A DNA stretch of 9,302 nucleotides, taken from Kaftiobacterium sp035693805. Its GTDB lineage: Bacteria > Sysuimicrobiota > Sysuimicrobiia > Sysuimicrobiales > Kaftiobacteriaceae. The position numbers were made by a program, and so were the translations under genes. Under the pieces are notes generated by a model that searched no databases, was not told the DNA's origin, and was given only the letters and a program-made list of their open reading frames with translations. Where the stretch lies: contig DASSGA010000098.1 of assembly GCA_035693805.1 (NCBI GenBank), forward strand, positions 1-9,302. Reading direction: 5' to 3'. This document shows, piece by piece, positions 1 to 7,605 of this stretch (positions are counted from its first letter, which is position 1; each line of letters begins with the position of its first letter).

Positions 1-1
1 C

Positions 2-296
2 CAGTACTACTGGACGTTCCTCTTCGGACAAAGCTTCCTTCCGGCCGTGAACGCCGTGTTGCTGGGGCTCCCTGATGTACCAGTCACGCCTAGTGCCGCG
101 GGCTCTTCCCGTGCTGGGATTCATCGGAGCAGCCCTGCTCGTCGCCGCCTGGACCGGAACGCTGTTCGGCCTCTTGGGACAGGTGTCCCCGGCGTCGGCG
201 CTCGCCGCACTCCCGATCGCGCTGTGGGAGTTTTCGCTGGGCATCTACCTCGTCGTCTTAGGCTTCAAGCCCTCGCCCATCACAGCTGGGATGTGA
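2..296 (+). pseudogene. DUF4386-type membrane protein, C-terminal part, frameshifted and cut by window start
   Basis: Frame 2 from the window edge reads an aromatic, membrane-like stretch ending in PAVNAVLLG (to base 67). Frame 3 continues with MYQSRLVPRALPVLGFIG and runs to the stop at 294-296. Together they resemble the C-terminal end of DUF4386 integral membrane proteins, which typically carry PAVNALLLG, then YxSxLVPRxLPxLG, then a final helix ending in GFKPS; here that ending is LVVLGFKPSPI. Two hydrophobic segments are visible, about codons 12-34 and 40-62 counted from the ATG at 75. Dropping one G from the run at 64-67 joins the frames without loss. Either the gene is broken or the base is a sequencing error. 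The ATG at 75 is unlikely to be a real start because no ribosome binding site precedes it. Function of the family is unknown. Family assignment is from recall. Confidence 0.6.
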
Positions 297-344
297 CGCA
301 ATCTGATTCGTTGAAAGCGAGACGCTGCGATCAGGAGAGCTGAT

Positions 345-749
345 GTGATGGACGACATTGGGACGAGACTCTCGACACTCTGGGTTGTGGTCATGTTCAA
401 CATGGTCTTCGCGGACATTCTGACTTTCATCAAGCCTGGGGCGTTGCAGGGATTGTGGGCCGGACAAGCGGGCGTTCAAGTCACTCAGGGGCTTCTGCTG
501 GGGTTCGCAATACTCCTAGAGATCCCGATTGCGATGATCTTCGTGTCCCGCATCTTGAAACGGGGGGCCAACCGCTGGGCGAATACCGTTGCAGCGGTGA
601 TTACCACTGTGTTCGTAGTGGGCGGTGGGTCGCTGGATCTCCACTACGTGTTCTTCGCAACCGTAGAAGTCGCGTGCATGGCCCTGATCGTCTGGTCCGT
701 TTGGTCGCCGCGCAGCTCCGAAACCGGGGCGCCGCGACCGGCGGGCTAG
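345..749 (+). CDS. Small four-helix membrane protein, DUF6326-like
   Basis: A 134-residue protein with four hydrophobic segments at about residues 9-29, 46-70, 78-95 and 98-120, and a short polar C-terminal tail; almost all of it is membrane. The N-terminal LSTLWVVVMFNMVFADI matches my memory of the DUF6326 family, in which a nearly identical LSTLW..VMFNMVFAD stretch is typical. No enzymatic motif is visible and the function is unknown. The start is GTG at 345 or ATG at 348. Both are served by AGGAG at 333-337, with 7 or 10 bases of spacing, so the choice between them is open. It lies 48 bases after the broken DUF4386 gene on the same strand, and both are small membrane proteins, so they may once have been cotranscribed. 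No terminator is seen after it. Confidence 0.7.
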   Translation: MMDDIGTRLSTLWVVVMFNMVFADILTFIKPGALQGLWAGQAGVQVTQGLLLGFAILLEIPIAMIFVSRILKRGANRWANTVAAVITTVFVVGGGSLDLHYVFFATVEVACMALIVWSVWSPRSSETGAPRPAG

Positions 750-770
750 CGGGCTCGACCGGAGCGCCAC

Positions 771-982
771 ATGTCAGGAAGGACAGCCCCCCGCTGCCGG
801 ATGCTGGGGCATGGACGCGCCGACGTCGTCGTGCGCGGCCATATCCACTCCGCGTATCATCGCGTGCTGCCCGAAGGCGTCATCATGCCGTAGGCGCTGT
901 TTCGGGGTCGAACGACCTGGCGCTCGAGGTCCGCCGCCCCGGGATACCCGACCAGGAGCGCGTCCCATCCCTCACCAACTAG
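771..982 (+). pseudogene. Possible decayed C-terminal fragment of a metallophosphoesterase
   Basis: Between the DUF6326-like gene and the next operon, the frame starting at 771 reads ADVVVRGHIHSAYHRV (about 825-863) and then GVIMP before a TAG at 891. Continuing past the stop gives ALFRGRTTW, and shifting one frame gives RRPGIPDQ. Calcineurin-like metallophosphoesterases end with a metal-binding GHxH motif, and some phage-type members carry a close match to ADVVVRGHxH followed by a PALQG-like segment. The order of these pieces fits a remnant interrupted by one stop and at least one frameshift. The N-terminal metal-binding half is absent because the preceding gene occupies that space. No usable ribosome binding site is seen. 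This could be chance; the call rests on short motifs only. Confidence 0.3.
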
Positions 983-990
983 ACCATCGA

Positions 991-996
991 TATAAT
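991..996 (+). promoter_or_regulatory. Probable -10 box of the P5C dehydrogenase operon
   Basis: A perfect TATAAT lies 53 bases before the start codon of the downstream dehydrogenase, in an otherwise GC-rich stretch. It would give a leader of about 47 bases. The -35 region at 17-18 bases spacing (around 967-973) is poor, so the promoter may need an activator or may be weak. A small hairpin, TGGGG-AGA-CCCCA at 1000-1012, sits at or near the expected transcription start. Confidence 0.45.
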
Positions 997-1049
997 GGAT
1001 GGGGAGACCCCACCCCTGATCGCTTGCATTCGCCTGTGGAGGTGCAGGT

Positions 1050-2600
1050 ATGGCGCTTCCTGAGTTCCGCAACGAGCCCTTCACCGACTTCACGACCGAG
1101 CCCGGCCGCTCCGCGATGCTCGGGGCCCTGAAGACGGTCGCCTCCGAGCTCGGCAAGGAGCTGCCGCTCGTCATCGGCGGGAAGCGGGTGACCACGAAGG
1201 ACAAGTTCACCTCGACCAACCCGTCCCAGAAAGACGAAGTGGTCGTGGTCTGCCAGAAGGCCACGCCCGACCACGTGCAGCAGGCCGTGGCCGCGGCGGA
1301 CGAGGCGTTTCGGACCTGGTCGCGCGTCCCCGCGGAGGAGCGCGCCGCGATCGTCCTGCGCGCGGCCGAGCGGCTGCGCCGGCGCAAGTTCAACGCCGAG
1401 GCCTGGCAGGTGTTCGAGGTCGCCAAGAACTGGGGCGAGGCGGACGGCGACGTCGCGGAGACGATCGATCACCTCGAGTTCTTCGCGCGCGAAGCGCTGC
1501 GGTACGCCCAGGGCCGGCCGATGGCGCCGCACCCGCAGGAGTTCAGCGAGTACGTGTACGTGCCGCTGGGCGTCGTGGCCGTCATCCCGCCCTGGAACTT
1601 CCCGCTGGCGATCCCCGTGGGGATGGCCTCCGCGGCGATCGCCGCCGGCAACACGGTCGTGATGAAGCCGTCCTCGGACTCGCCGGCCAATGCCTACGTC
1701 TTCCTGGAGGTCATGGAGGAGGCCGGCCTGCCCCCGGGCGTCCTCAACATCATCACCGGCTCGGGCGGCAGCGTCGGGGACCCGCTCGTGCTGCACCCTC
1801 GCGTGCGGATGATCGCCTTCACCGGAAGCAAGGACGTGGGCCTGCACCTGTACGAATCGGCGGCCAAGGTCTCGCCGGGACAGATCTGGCTGAAGCGCTG
1901 CATCGCCGAGATGGGTGGCAAGAACGCCGTCATCATCGACGATGAGGCCGATCTGGACGAGGCCGTCACCGCGGCCGTCGTGTCCGGCTACGGCTTCCAG
2001 GGGCAGAAGTGCTCGGCGGGGTCGCGCCTGGTCGCCACGGCGGCGGTCTACAAGGACGTCGTCGAGGCGTTCGTCGAGAAGGTCCGCGCGCTCGAGCAGG
2101 GACCGGCGAAGGACAACTACGTCGCGGGACCCGTGATCAACGAAGGCGCGAAGCGGACAATCATGGAGTACATCCAGATCGGGAAGTCCGAAGGTCGGCT
2201 GGCCGCGGGCGGGGAGCCCGGCGATCCCTCGGGGCATTACATCCAGCCCACGGTGTACGTCGACGTGGACCGGAAGGCCCGGATCGCCCAGGAGGAGATC
2301 TTCGGCCCGGTCGTGTCCGTCACCAAGGCGAAGGACTTCGACGACGCCCTCGCCATCGCCAACGGCACCGAATACGGCCTCACCGGCGCCGTCTTCTCCC
2401 GCAATCCGGAGAAGCTGGCCCAGGCCCGTCGCGAGTTCTTTGCCGGCAACCTGTACCTGAACCGGAAGTGCACCGGCGCCCTGGTCGGCGTCCACCCCTT
2501 CGGCGGCTTCAACATGAGCGGCACGGACGCGAAGGTCGGCGGGCCCGACTACCTGCTGTACTTCCTGCAGCCGAAAGTCGTGTCCATCAAGCACCGGTGA
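1050..2600 (+). CDS. pruA: 1-pyrroline-5-carboxylate / L-glutamate gamma-semialdehyde dehydrogenase, RocA/PruA type
   Basis: A 516-residue NAD(P)-dependent aldehyde dehydrogenase, close to the 515 or so residues usual for the single-domain RocA type. It oxidises glutamate semialdehyde (from 1-pyrroline-5-carboxylate) to glutamate in the cytoplasm, the second step of proline breakdown and the last of arginine/ornithine breakdown. The N-terminus FRNEPFTDF is characteristic of this branch. Visible motifs are PWNFP at 181-185 (cofactor site), EMGGKN at 287-292 with Glu287 as the likely general base, GQKCSAGSR at 318-326 with catalytic Cys321, EIFGP at 416-420, and the RocA-like C-terminal HPFGGFNMSGTDAKVGG. 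ATG 1050 follows GGAGGTG at 1038-1044. Its stop codon overlaps the GTG start of the next gene. No proline dehydrogenase domain is fused and none lies in the window. Exact substrate preference is inferred from family resemblance. Confidence 0.92.
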   Translation: MALPEFRNEPFTDFTTEPGRSAMLGALKTVASELGKELPLVIGGKRVTTKDKFTSTNPSQKDEVVVVCQKATPDHVQQAVAAADEAFRTWSRVPAEERAAIVLRAAERLRRRKFNAEAWQVFEVAKNWGEADGDVAETIDHLEFFAREALRYAQGRPMAPHPQEFSEYVYVPLGVVAVIPPWNFPLAIPVGMASAAIAAGNTVVMKPSSDSPANAYVFLEVMEEAGLPPGVLNIITGSGGSVGDPLVLHPRVRMIAFTGSKDVGLHLYESAAKVSPGQIWLKRCIAEMGGKNAVIIDDEADLDEAVTAAVVSGYGFQGQKCSAGSRLVATAAVYKDVVEAFVEKVRALEQGPAKDNYVAGPVINEGAKRTIMEYIQIGKSEGRLAAGGEPGDPSGHYIQPTVYVDVDRKARIAQEEIFGPVVSVTKAKDFDDALAIANGTEYGLTGAVFSRNPEKLAQARREFFAGNLYLNRKCTGALVGVHPFGGFNMSGTDAKVGGPDYLLYFLQPKVVSIKHR

Positions 2601-3679
2601 TCGCGGGCAAGGATCCGCGCCTGCTGGTGCGGTCGCAGGAACCGTTCAACGCTGAGCCGCCGCGGGAGCTCCTCCGTCACTCGTTCATCACGCCGGTCCC
2701 GCTCTTCTTCGTGCGCACCCACGGCGCGGCGCCGGTGGTCGACTCCGGCGCGTACCGCGTCAGCGTCGGCGGCCTGGTGCGGCGGGCGGGGTCGTACCGG
2801 CCGGACGAGCTGCGGGCACGCTTCGGTGACGTCACCGTCGTCGCCACACTACAGTGCGCCGGGAACCGCCGGCAGGAACTGATGGCGGTACGGCCGATCG
2901 ACGGCGAGATACCCTGGGACGCGCAGGCCATCGGCACGGCCGAATGGACCGGAGTGCGGCTGCGGGATGTCCTGGAGGATGCGGGGATCGCCGCTCCGGG
3001 GGCGCACGTCGCGTTCCTCGGCCTCGACGCGATCGAGCGCGGCGGTCGCCAGGAAAGGTTCGGCGGGTCCATCCCGCTGGCCAAAGCGCTCGGCGCCGAG
3101 GTCCTCATCGCCCACGCGATGAATGGCCGGCCGTTGACCCCGATCCACGGCTCCCCCCTCCGCGTCGTGGTCCCCGGCTACATCGGCGCCCGCAGCGTGA
3201 AGTGGCTGGAGGCCATCACCGTGCGGGCCGACCCATCGGAGAACTACTTCCAGGCACACTCGTACAAGCTGTTTCCGCCGGAGGTCACTCCTGACATCGT
3301 TGATTGGGCCACAGGTGTGGTGCTGGGCGAGGTGGGCATCAATGCGGTGATCTGCCGTCCCCTGGACGGCGAGACGGTTCGGGCTGGCGCCCTCACCTGC
3401 ATGGGGTATGCGCTCAGCGGCCGGCATGAGGTGGCGCGCGTCGAGCTCTCGATCGACGAGGGCGCCACGTGGATACCGGCCGCGCTGAAGGGACCATCGG
3501 AGCGCTGGGCGTGGCGGTTCTGGGAAACGTCCCTGGCCCTGCCTCCCGGACCCCATGAGCTGATCGTCCGCGCAACGGATACCGCGGGCGGGAGCCAGCC
3601 GGAAAACCCGGCCCTCATCTGGAACTTCAAAGGCTACATGAACGCCGCCCGCCACCGGATCGGCGTGCGCGCGGCCTGA
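2597..3679 (+). CDS. Sulfite-oxidase-family molybdopterin oxidoreductase without signal peptide
   Basis: A 360-residue molybdenum-cofactor enzyme of the sulfite oxidase family. The GTG start at 2597 overlaps the preceding stop (GTGA), which argues for translational coupling; reading further upstream in this frame only shadows the dehydrogenase. The cofactor domain covers about residues 20-210. It contains FFVRTHG (37-43), TLQCAGNRR (84-92) with Cys87 as the expected molybdenum ligand, GTAEWTGVRL (113-122), and HGSPLRVVVPGYIGARSVKW (184-203). The C-terminal Ig-like dimerisation domain, about 245-350, shows VELSIDEGATW. There is no cytochrome b5 or c domain, as in plant-type enzymes. There is no Tat or Sec signal, so it should be cytoplasmic, unlike periplasmic SorA/SorT types. 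Sulfite is the default substrate guess; the neighbours point to amino-acid catabolism and do not confirm it. Confidence 0.88.
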   Translation: MIAGKDPRLLVRSQEPFNAEPPRELLRHSFITPVPLFFVRTHGAAPVVDSGAYRVSVGGLVRRAGSYRPDELRARFGDVTVVATLQCAGNRRQELMAVRPIDGEIPWDAQAIGTAEWTGVRLRDVLEDAGIAAPGAHVAFLGLDAIERGGRQERFGGSIPLAKALGAEVLIAHAMNGRPLTPIHGSPLRVVVPGYIGARSVKWLEAITVRADPSENYFQAHSYKLFPPEVTPDIVDWATGVVLGEVGINAVICRPLDGETVRAGALTCMGYALSGRHEVARVELSIDEGATWIPAALKGPSERWAWRFWETSLALPPGPHELIVRATDTAGGSQPENPALIWNFKGYMNAARHRIGVRAA

Positions 3680-3705
3680 GTCCCATCGGAAGGGGAGAAG
3701 CCGGG

Positions 3706-5274
<1,569 letters not shown>

Positions 5275-5302
5275 ACCCTCGCGGCACGAGCGCCCCGCGC
5301 GC

Positions 5303-5806
5303 CTAGCTCTCGGGGTGCGGCCGCCATCGCCGGCGGGTGCGCTCCACCGTGCGCAGCACTGCCCGCATCACCGGCACCCCGCCGACGATGAGGATCGCTT
5401 CACTCGCCAGCAGCGGCGGGAGGAGCCCCCAGAAGGTCAGCTTGAGCAGGACCGACAGCATGAGGCTGACCGCGATGCCGATCACGAGCGCGTACAGGGC
5501 GGCGCCGGCGTACGGCCAGCGCCGTCCCAGCGCATAGCAGCCCCACGCCCCGATGAGGTTGGCGAAGGGCATGAAGACGAGCTCCCAGGGACCGGCATAC
5601 GGACTGGCCAGGTTGGCGAGGAAGTTGCCGAGGACGAACGCGGCGATGAGGTGCGGCTCCCAGATGACGAGCGACTTCAGCACCTCCGCCACCCGGAATT
5701 GCAGCGGGCCGTAGCTCGCCGGCTGCAGGACGACGGTCAGCGCCGCGTACAGGGCGGCGACGACGCCCACCTCGGCTATGGTTGCGCCCGGTCTGAGTCG
5801 CCCCAT
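5303..5806 (-). CDS. queT: QueT-family transporter, predicted queuosine-precursor uptake component
   Basis: A 167-residue membrane protein with about five hydrophobic helices between residues 10 and 152 and a basic C-terminal tail. The segment AALYAALTVVLQPASYGPLQFRVAEVL (17-43) carries the SYGPxQFRxxE motif I associate with the QueT family, the substrate-binding (S) components of ECF transporters thought to import queuosine precursors. Context supports this strongly: it overlaps queF by 31 bases on the same strand. The start is ATG at 5806, with AAGGTG a few bases upstream inside queF, so translation is probably coupled. The ECF energising subunits are not in the window and would be shared from elsewhere. 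The transported compound (preQ0, preQ1 or queuine) cannot be read from the sequence. Its end faces the malate synthase gene with no obvious terminator between. Confidence 0.85.
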   Translation of the reverse strand: MGRLRPGATIAEVGVVAALYAALTVVLQPASYGPLQFRVAEVLKSLVIWEPHLIAAFVLGNFLANLASPYAGPWELVFMPFANLIGAWGCYALGRRWPYAGAALYALVIGIAVSLMLSVLLKLTFWGLLPPLLASEAILIVGGVPVMRAVLRTVERTRRRWRPHPES

Positions 5807-6198
5807 GACACCTTGCAGACCGTGTGGATCCCCCCGCGGATCTTGTAGTCCAGCGTGATCTCCATCCAGCGCGGCGCCACGACCCGCACCAGGTCTTCCA
5901 GGATCCGGTTGACCGCGTGCTCCTGATAGATGCCGACGTTGCGGAAGGAGAGCAGGTAGAACTTCAGTGAGCGCAGCTCCAGAATCTTCGCTCCGGGTAG
6001 ATAGCGGATCAGGACCGTCCCGAAGTCGGGTAGTCCCGACCAGGGGCAGACCGCAGTGAACTCGTCGGTATCGATGTCCACCGCCGTCGCCTTGCCGGGA
6101 TATTCGTACGGGAACGTCTCGAGCACCGAGGCATCGATCGCCTCGTAGCCCTGGGCGGCCACCCCGCGGGGCGTGACGCCCGCCGGCGCATCAACCAT
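5776..6198 (-). CDS. queF: NADPH-dependent 7-cyano-7-deazaguanine (preQ0) reductase, type I
   Basis: A 140-residue one-domain QueF that reduces the nitrile of preQ0 to the aminomethyl group of preQ1 in queuosine synthesis, in the cytoplasm. Residues 49-61 read AVCPWSGLPDFGT: Cys51 is the expected thioimide-forming nucleophile and Asp58 the expected proton donor. Next come ELRSLKFYLLSFRNVGIYQE (74-93), which corresponds to the SLK-Y-SFR-G-FHE region, and the C-terminal RGGI. The position that is His in the usual FHE motif is Gln92 here, with Glu93 kept. I chose ATG 6198 because GGAGGG (6206-6211) sits 7 bases before it. A longer frame from ATG 6237 (153 residues) has no such site and adds 13 residues that the family does not need. 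It lies 48 bases after the GntR gene and overlaps queT. Confidence 0.92.
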   Translation of the reverse strand: MVDAPAGVTPRGVAAQGYEAIDASVLETFPYEYPGKATAVDIDTDEFTAVCPWSGLPDFGTVLIRYLPGAKILELRSLKFYLLSFRNVGIYQEHAVNRILEDLVRVVAPRWMEITLDYKIRGGIHTVCKVSWGDSDRAQP

Positions 6199-6228
6199 CG
6201 TGGATCCCTCCGCGCACGCGTCGACCAC

Positions 6229-6234
6229 AGTATA
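6229..6234 (-). promoter_or_regulatory. Possible -10 box or operator (GTATAC) before queF
   Basis: On the minus strand, TATACT occurs 30 bases before the chosen queF start, between the GntR stop and queF. No good -35 lies 16-18 bases upstream. The same bases form the palindrome GTATAC (6230-6235), and some FCD-type GntR operators as I recall them are built around such a core. It may be an internal promoter, an operator, or chance. I see no preQ1 riboswitch in this 48-base gap. Confidence 0.25.
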
Positions 6235-6246
6235 CATCGGGGTCTC

Positions 6247-6963
6247 TCACAGCGGCGGCATCCCCAGCAGCTCGTCGTAGGCCGCGGCGATCTCACCGCC
6301 CAGGCTGGCGAGGTGTTCGCGCATGCTGGTCTCCGCGCGCACCGCATCGCGGGTGCGGATCGCGGCGACGAGCTTGGCCATCTCCCGGAAGGTCTTCCCC
6401 GCGCGGCCGCGGAGCCGGAAGCTCTTCCCATGGAACTGGCGCACCCGCTGCCGGGCGACGTTGATCGCCTCTTCCAGCCGGCGATTCTGCGCCATCTGAG
6501 CCACGGCCTCATGCAGGGCGTCGTCCGCCGCGACAACGCGGGCGAGGTCCTCCTGCTTGAGTGCGCCGCCGTAGGTCTTGATCAAGGTGTTCAACAGCAC
6601 CTGGAAGGCCGGCGTGGCGCGCTCTGCGGCCCGGCGCGCGGCCATGCCTTCGAGTGCCTCGCGCAGCCCGTACAGCTCTTCGAGGTCGGGCCGCCGCAGC
6701 ATGGGAACGACCATCCCCCGGCCGGGGGCCGCCTGCAGCAGACCTTCGGCCCCCAGGCGCCGCAGCGCATCACGGATGGGGGTGCGGCTGATCTGCCACG
6801 CCGACGCCAGCTCGAGCTCGTTGATCCGCGCACCCATGGGGATCCGACCCGTGAGGACGGCTTCCCGGAGCCGGCGGTGGACCGCATCAGCGATCGTCTC
6901 ACGCTGGGGCGGCGGACCCAGCAGGACCTCACGTACCTCCGCCTCGCGCCCTTCTGCGTTCAT
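6247..6963 (-). CDS. GntR-family transcriptional regulator, FCD (FadR-like) subfamily
   Basis: A 238-residue DNA-binding regulator. The winged helix of the GntR type spans about 22-87, with ISRTPIRDALRRLGAEGLL (58-76) as the recognition helix region and GRGMVV as the wing. The C-terminal FCD ligand domain spans about 94-230. Metal-site residues of FCD domains are partly present: D147-x3-H151 and H217 (MREHL) are seen, but the middle His, usually in an E-H pair, is Met195. The start is uncertain: ATG 6963 follows GAGGTG closely, while an in-frame GTG at 6969 would have AGAGAGG as its site. It is the first gene of the minus-strand unit with queF and queT and faces the ferredoxin gene across a shared control region. 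Its effector is unknown; FCD regulators mostly sense small carboxylates. Confidence 0.88.
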   Translation of the reverse strand: MNAEGREAEVREVLLGPPPQRETIADAVHRRLREAVLTGRIPMGARINELELASAWQISRTPIRDALRRLGAEGLLQAAPGRGMVVPMLRRPDLEELYGLREALEGMAARRAAERATPAFQVLLNTLIKTYGGALKQEDLARVVAADDALHEAVAQMAQNRRLEEAINVARQRVRQFHGKSFRLRGRAGKTFREMAKLVAAIRTRDAVRAETSMREHLASLGGEIAAAYDELLGMPPL

Positions 6964-6992
6964 GCCCACACCTCGTTCCTCTCTCGCGCGGA

Positions 6993-7021
6993 TTGCATTT
7001 ATGGATATCGCCCTGGATACT
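6993..7021 (+). promoter_or_regulatory. Candidate sigma70-type promoter toward the ferredoxin gene
   Basis: TTGCAT at 6993-6998 and GATACT at 7016-7021 are 17 bases apart in a locally AT-richer stretch between the divergent GntR and ferredoxin genes. This would give a leader of about 110 bases before the ferredoxin start. Two copies of TGGATA (7002-7007 and 7014-7019), 12 bases apart, lie over the spacer and -10 and could be a repressor site. No clear promoter for the GntR gene is seen on the other strand. Confidence 0.4.
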
Positions 7022-7139
7022 CTGTTTTTGTCCTACACTTAGAGTTAGTTCGGATTCGTACGGCTGAAGCCTCCCTCCCCTTGTGGCTCCCACAGGGCCG
7101 ATGCTACGCTGGATTCAGCTGGACCAGGGAGGTGAAAAG

Positions 7140-7508
7140 GTGACGTACATCATCGCGGAGCCCTGCATCGGAGTCAAGGACCGGGCCTGCGTCGAGGTCT
7201 GTCCCGTGGACTGCATCTATGAGTACGTGGATGACGTTGGCGCCTATGTGGTCCCGGACCCCTCCACGGGAGCTGGCATCGACAAGCAGGTGATCCCGCG
7301 GGGCGAGGCGACCCATGTCCCCCCCGAGACCGGCATCACCAAGGAGCAATTGAGGGCCATGCTCTTCATCCACCCGGAGGAGTGCATCGACTGCGGAGCG
7401 TGCGAGTCGGTCTGCCCCGTCACGGCCATCTTCCCGGATGGCAGCGTCCCGGACCAGTGGCAGTCGTACATCGGCCTCAACTACGCCGCCTTCGGCCTGA
7501 AGAAGTAG
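7140..7508 (+). CDS. Seven-iron-type (3Fe-4S plus 4Fe-4S) ferredoxin with a long inter-motif insert
   Basis: A 122-residue cytoplasmic electron carrier. The first motif is C9-x7-C17-x3-C21-P-x2-C25 and the second is C82-x2-C85-x2-C88-x3-C92-P. By comparison with Azotobacter-type seven-iron ferredoxins, Cys9, Cys17 and Cys92 would hold the 3Fe-4S cluster and Cys21, Cys82, Cys85 and Cys88 the 4Fe-4S cluster. C9IGVKD..CVEVCPVDCIYE and the IHPEECIDCGAC segment match the family closely. Between the motifs there are 56 residues, where compact members have about 14, so an acidic and proline-rich insert of roughly 40 residues is present. GTG 7140 is chosen because AGGGAGGTG lies at 7126-7134; a longer frame from 7083 starts before this site. 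It is monocistronic by appearance. The redox partner cannot be told from the neighbours. Confidence 0.9.
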   Translation: MTYIIAEPCIGVKDRACVEVCPVDCIYEYVDDVGAYVVPDPSTGAGIDKQVIPRGEATHVPPETGITKEQLRAMLFIHPEECIDCGACESVCPVTAIFPDGSVPDQWQSYIGLNYAAFGLKK

Positions 7509-7536
7509 GCGTCAAAACGACGGGCTGAGCAGGACC

Positions 7537-7566
7537 CAGGGTCCGCCACCTTGAACATGGGCCCTG
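7537..7566 (+). other. Weak hairpin after the ferredoxin gene
   Basis: CAGGGTCC (7537-7544) can pair with GGGCCCTG (7559-7566) around a 14-base loop, with one G-U pair. A competing small palindrome, GGACCC-A-GGGTCC, overlaps it at 7532-7544. No T-run follows, so it is not a standard intrinsic terminator. It might slow or end transcription between the ferredoxin and the basic-protein gene, or do nothing. Confidence 0.2.
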
Positions 7567-7605
7567 AGCGGAGGAGTCATTCATTCGATCAAGGGGGGAC
7601 TGAGC

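Noticed and set aside
895..945. tRNA-like GGTCGAACGACC element
   Set aside because: The stem loop is too small and no acceptor, D-arm or anticodon arm can be folded around it.
972..2594. 540-codon open frame on the minus strand
   Set aside because: It is antisense to the clear P5C dehydrogenase gene; high GC makes long antisense frames common, and its Arg/Val/Asp/Gly-rich sequence matches no family.
2009..2596. N-terminal extension of the molybdoenzyme frame upstream of 2597
   Set aside because: It lies wholly within the dehydrogenase gene and encodes an Arg/Gly-rich shadow; the GTGA overlap gives a natural start.
6199..6237. Longer queF from ATG 6237
   Set aside because: No ribosome binding site precedes it, while ATG 6198 has GGAGGG at ideal spacing.
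6198..6249. preQ1 riboswitch before queF
   Set aside because: Only 48 bases separate queF from the upstream gene and no A-rich pseudoknot-type sequence or aptamer stem is visible.
7569..7602. Second strong ribosome binding site (GGAGGAG) before the basic-protein gene
   Set aside because: The only nearby start would be ATT followed by six codons and a stop; no meaningful product.
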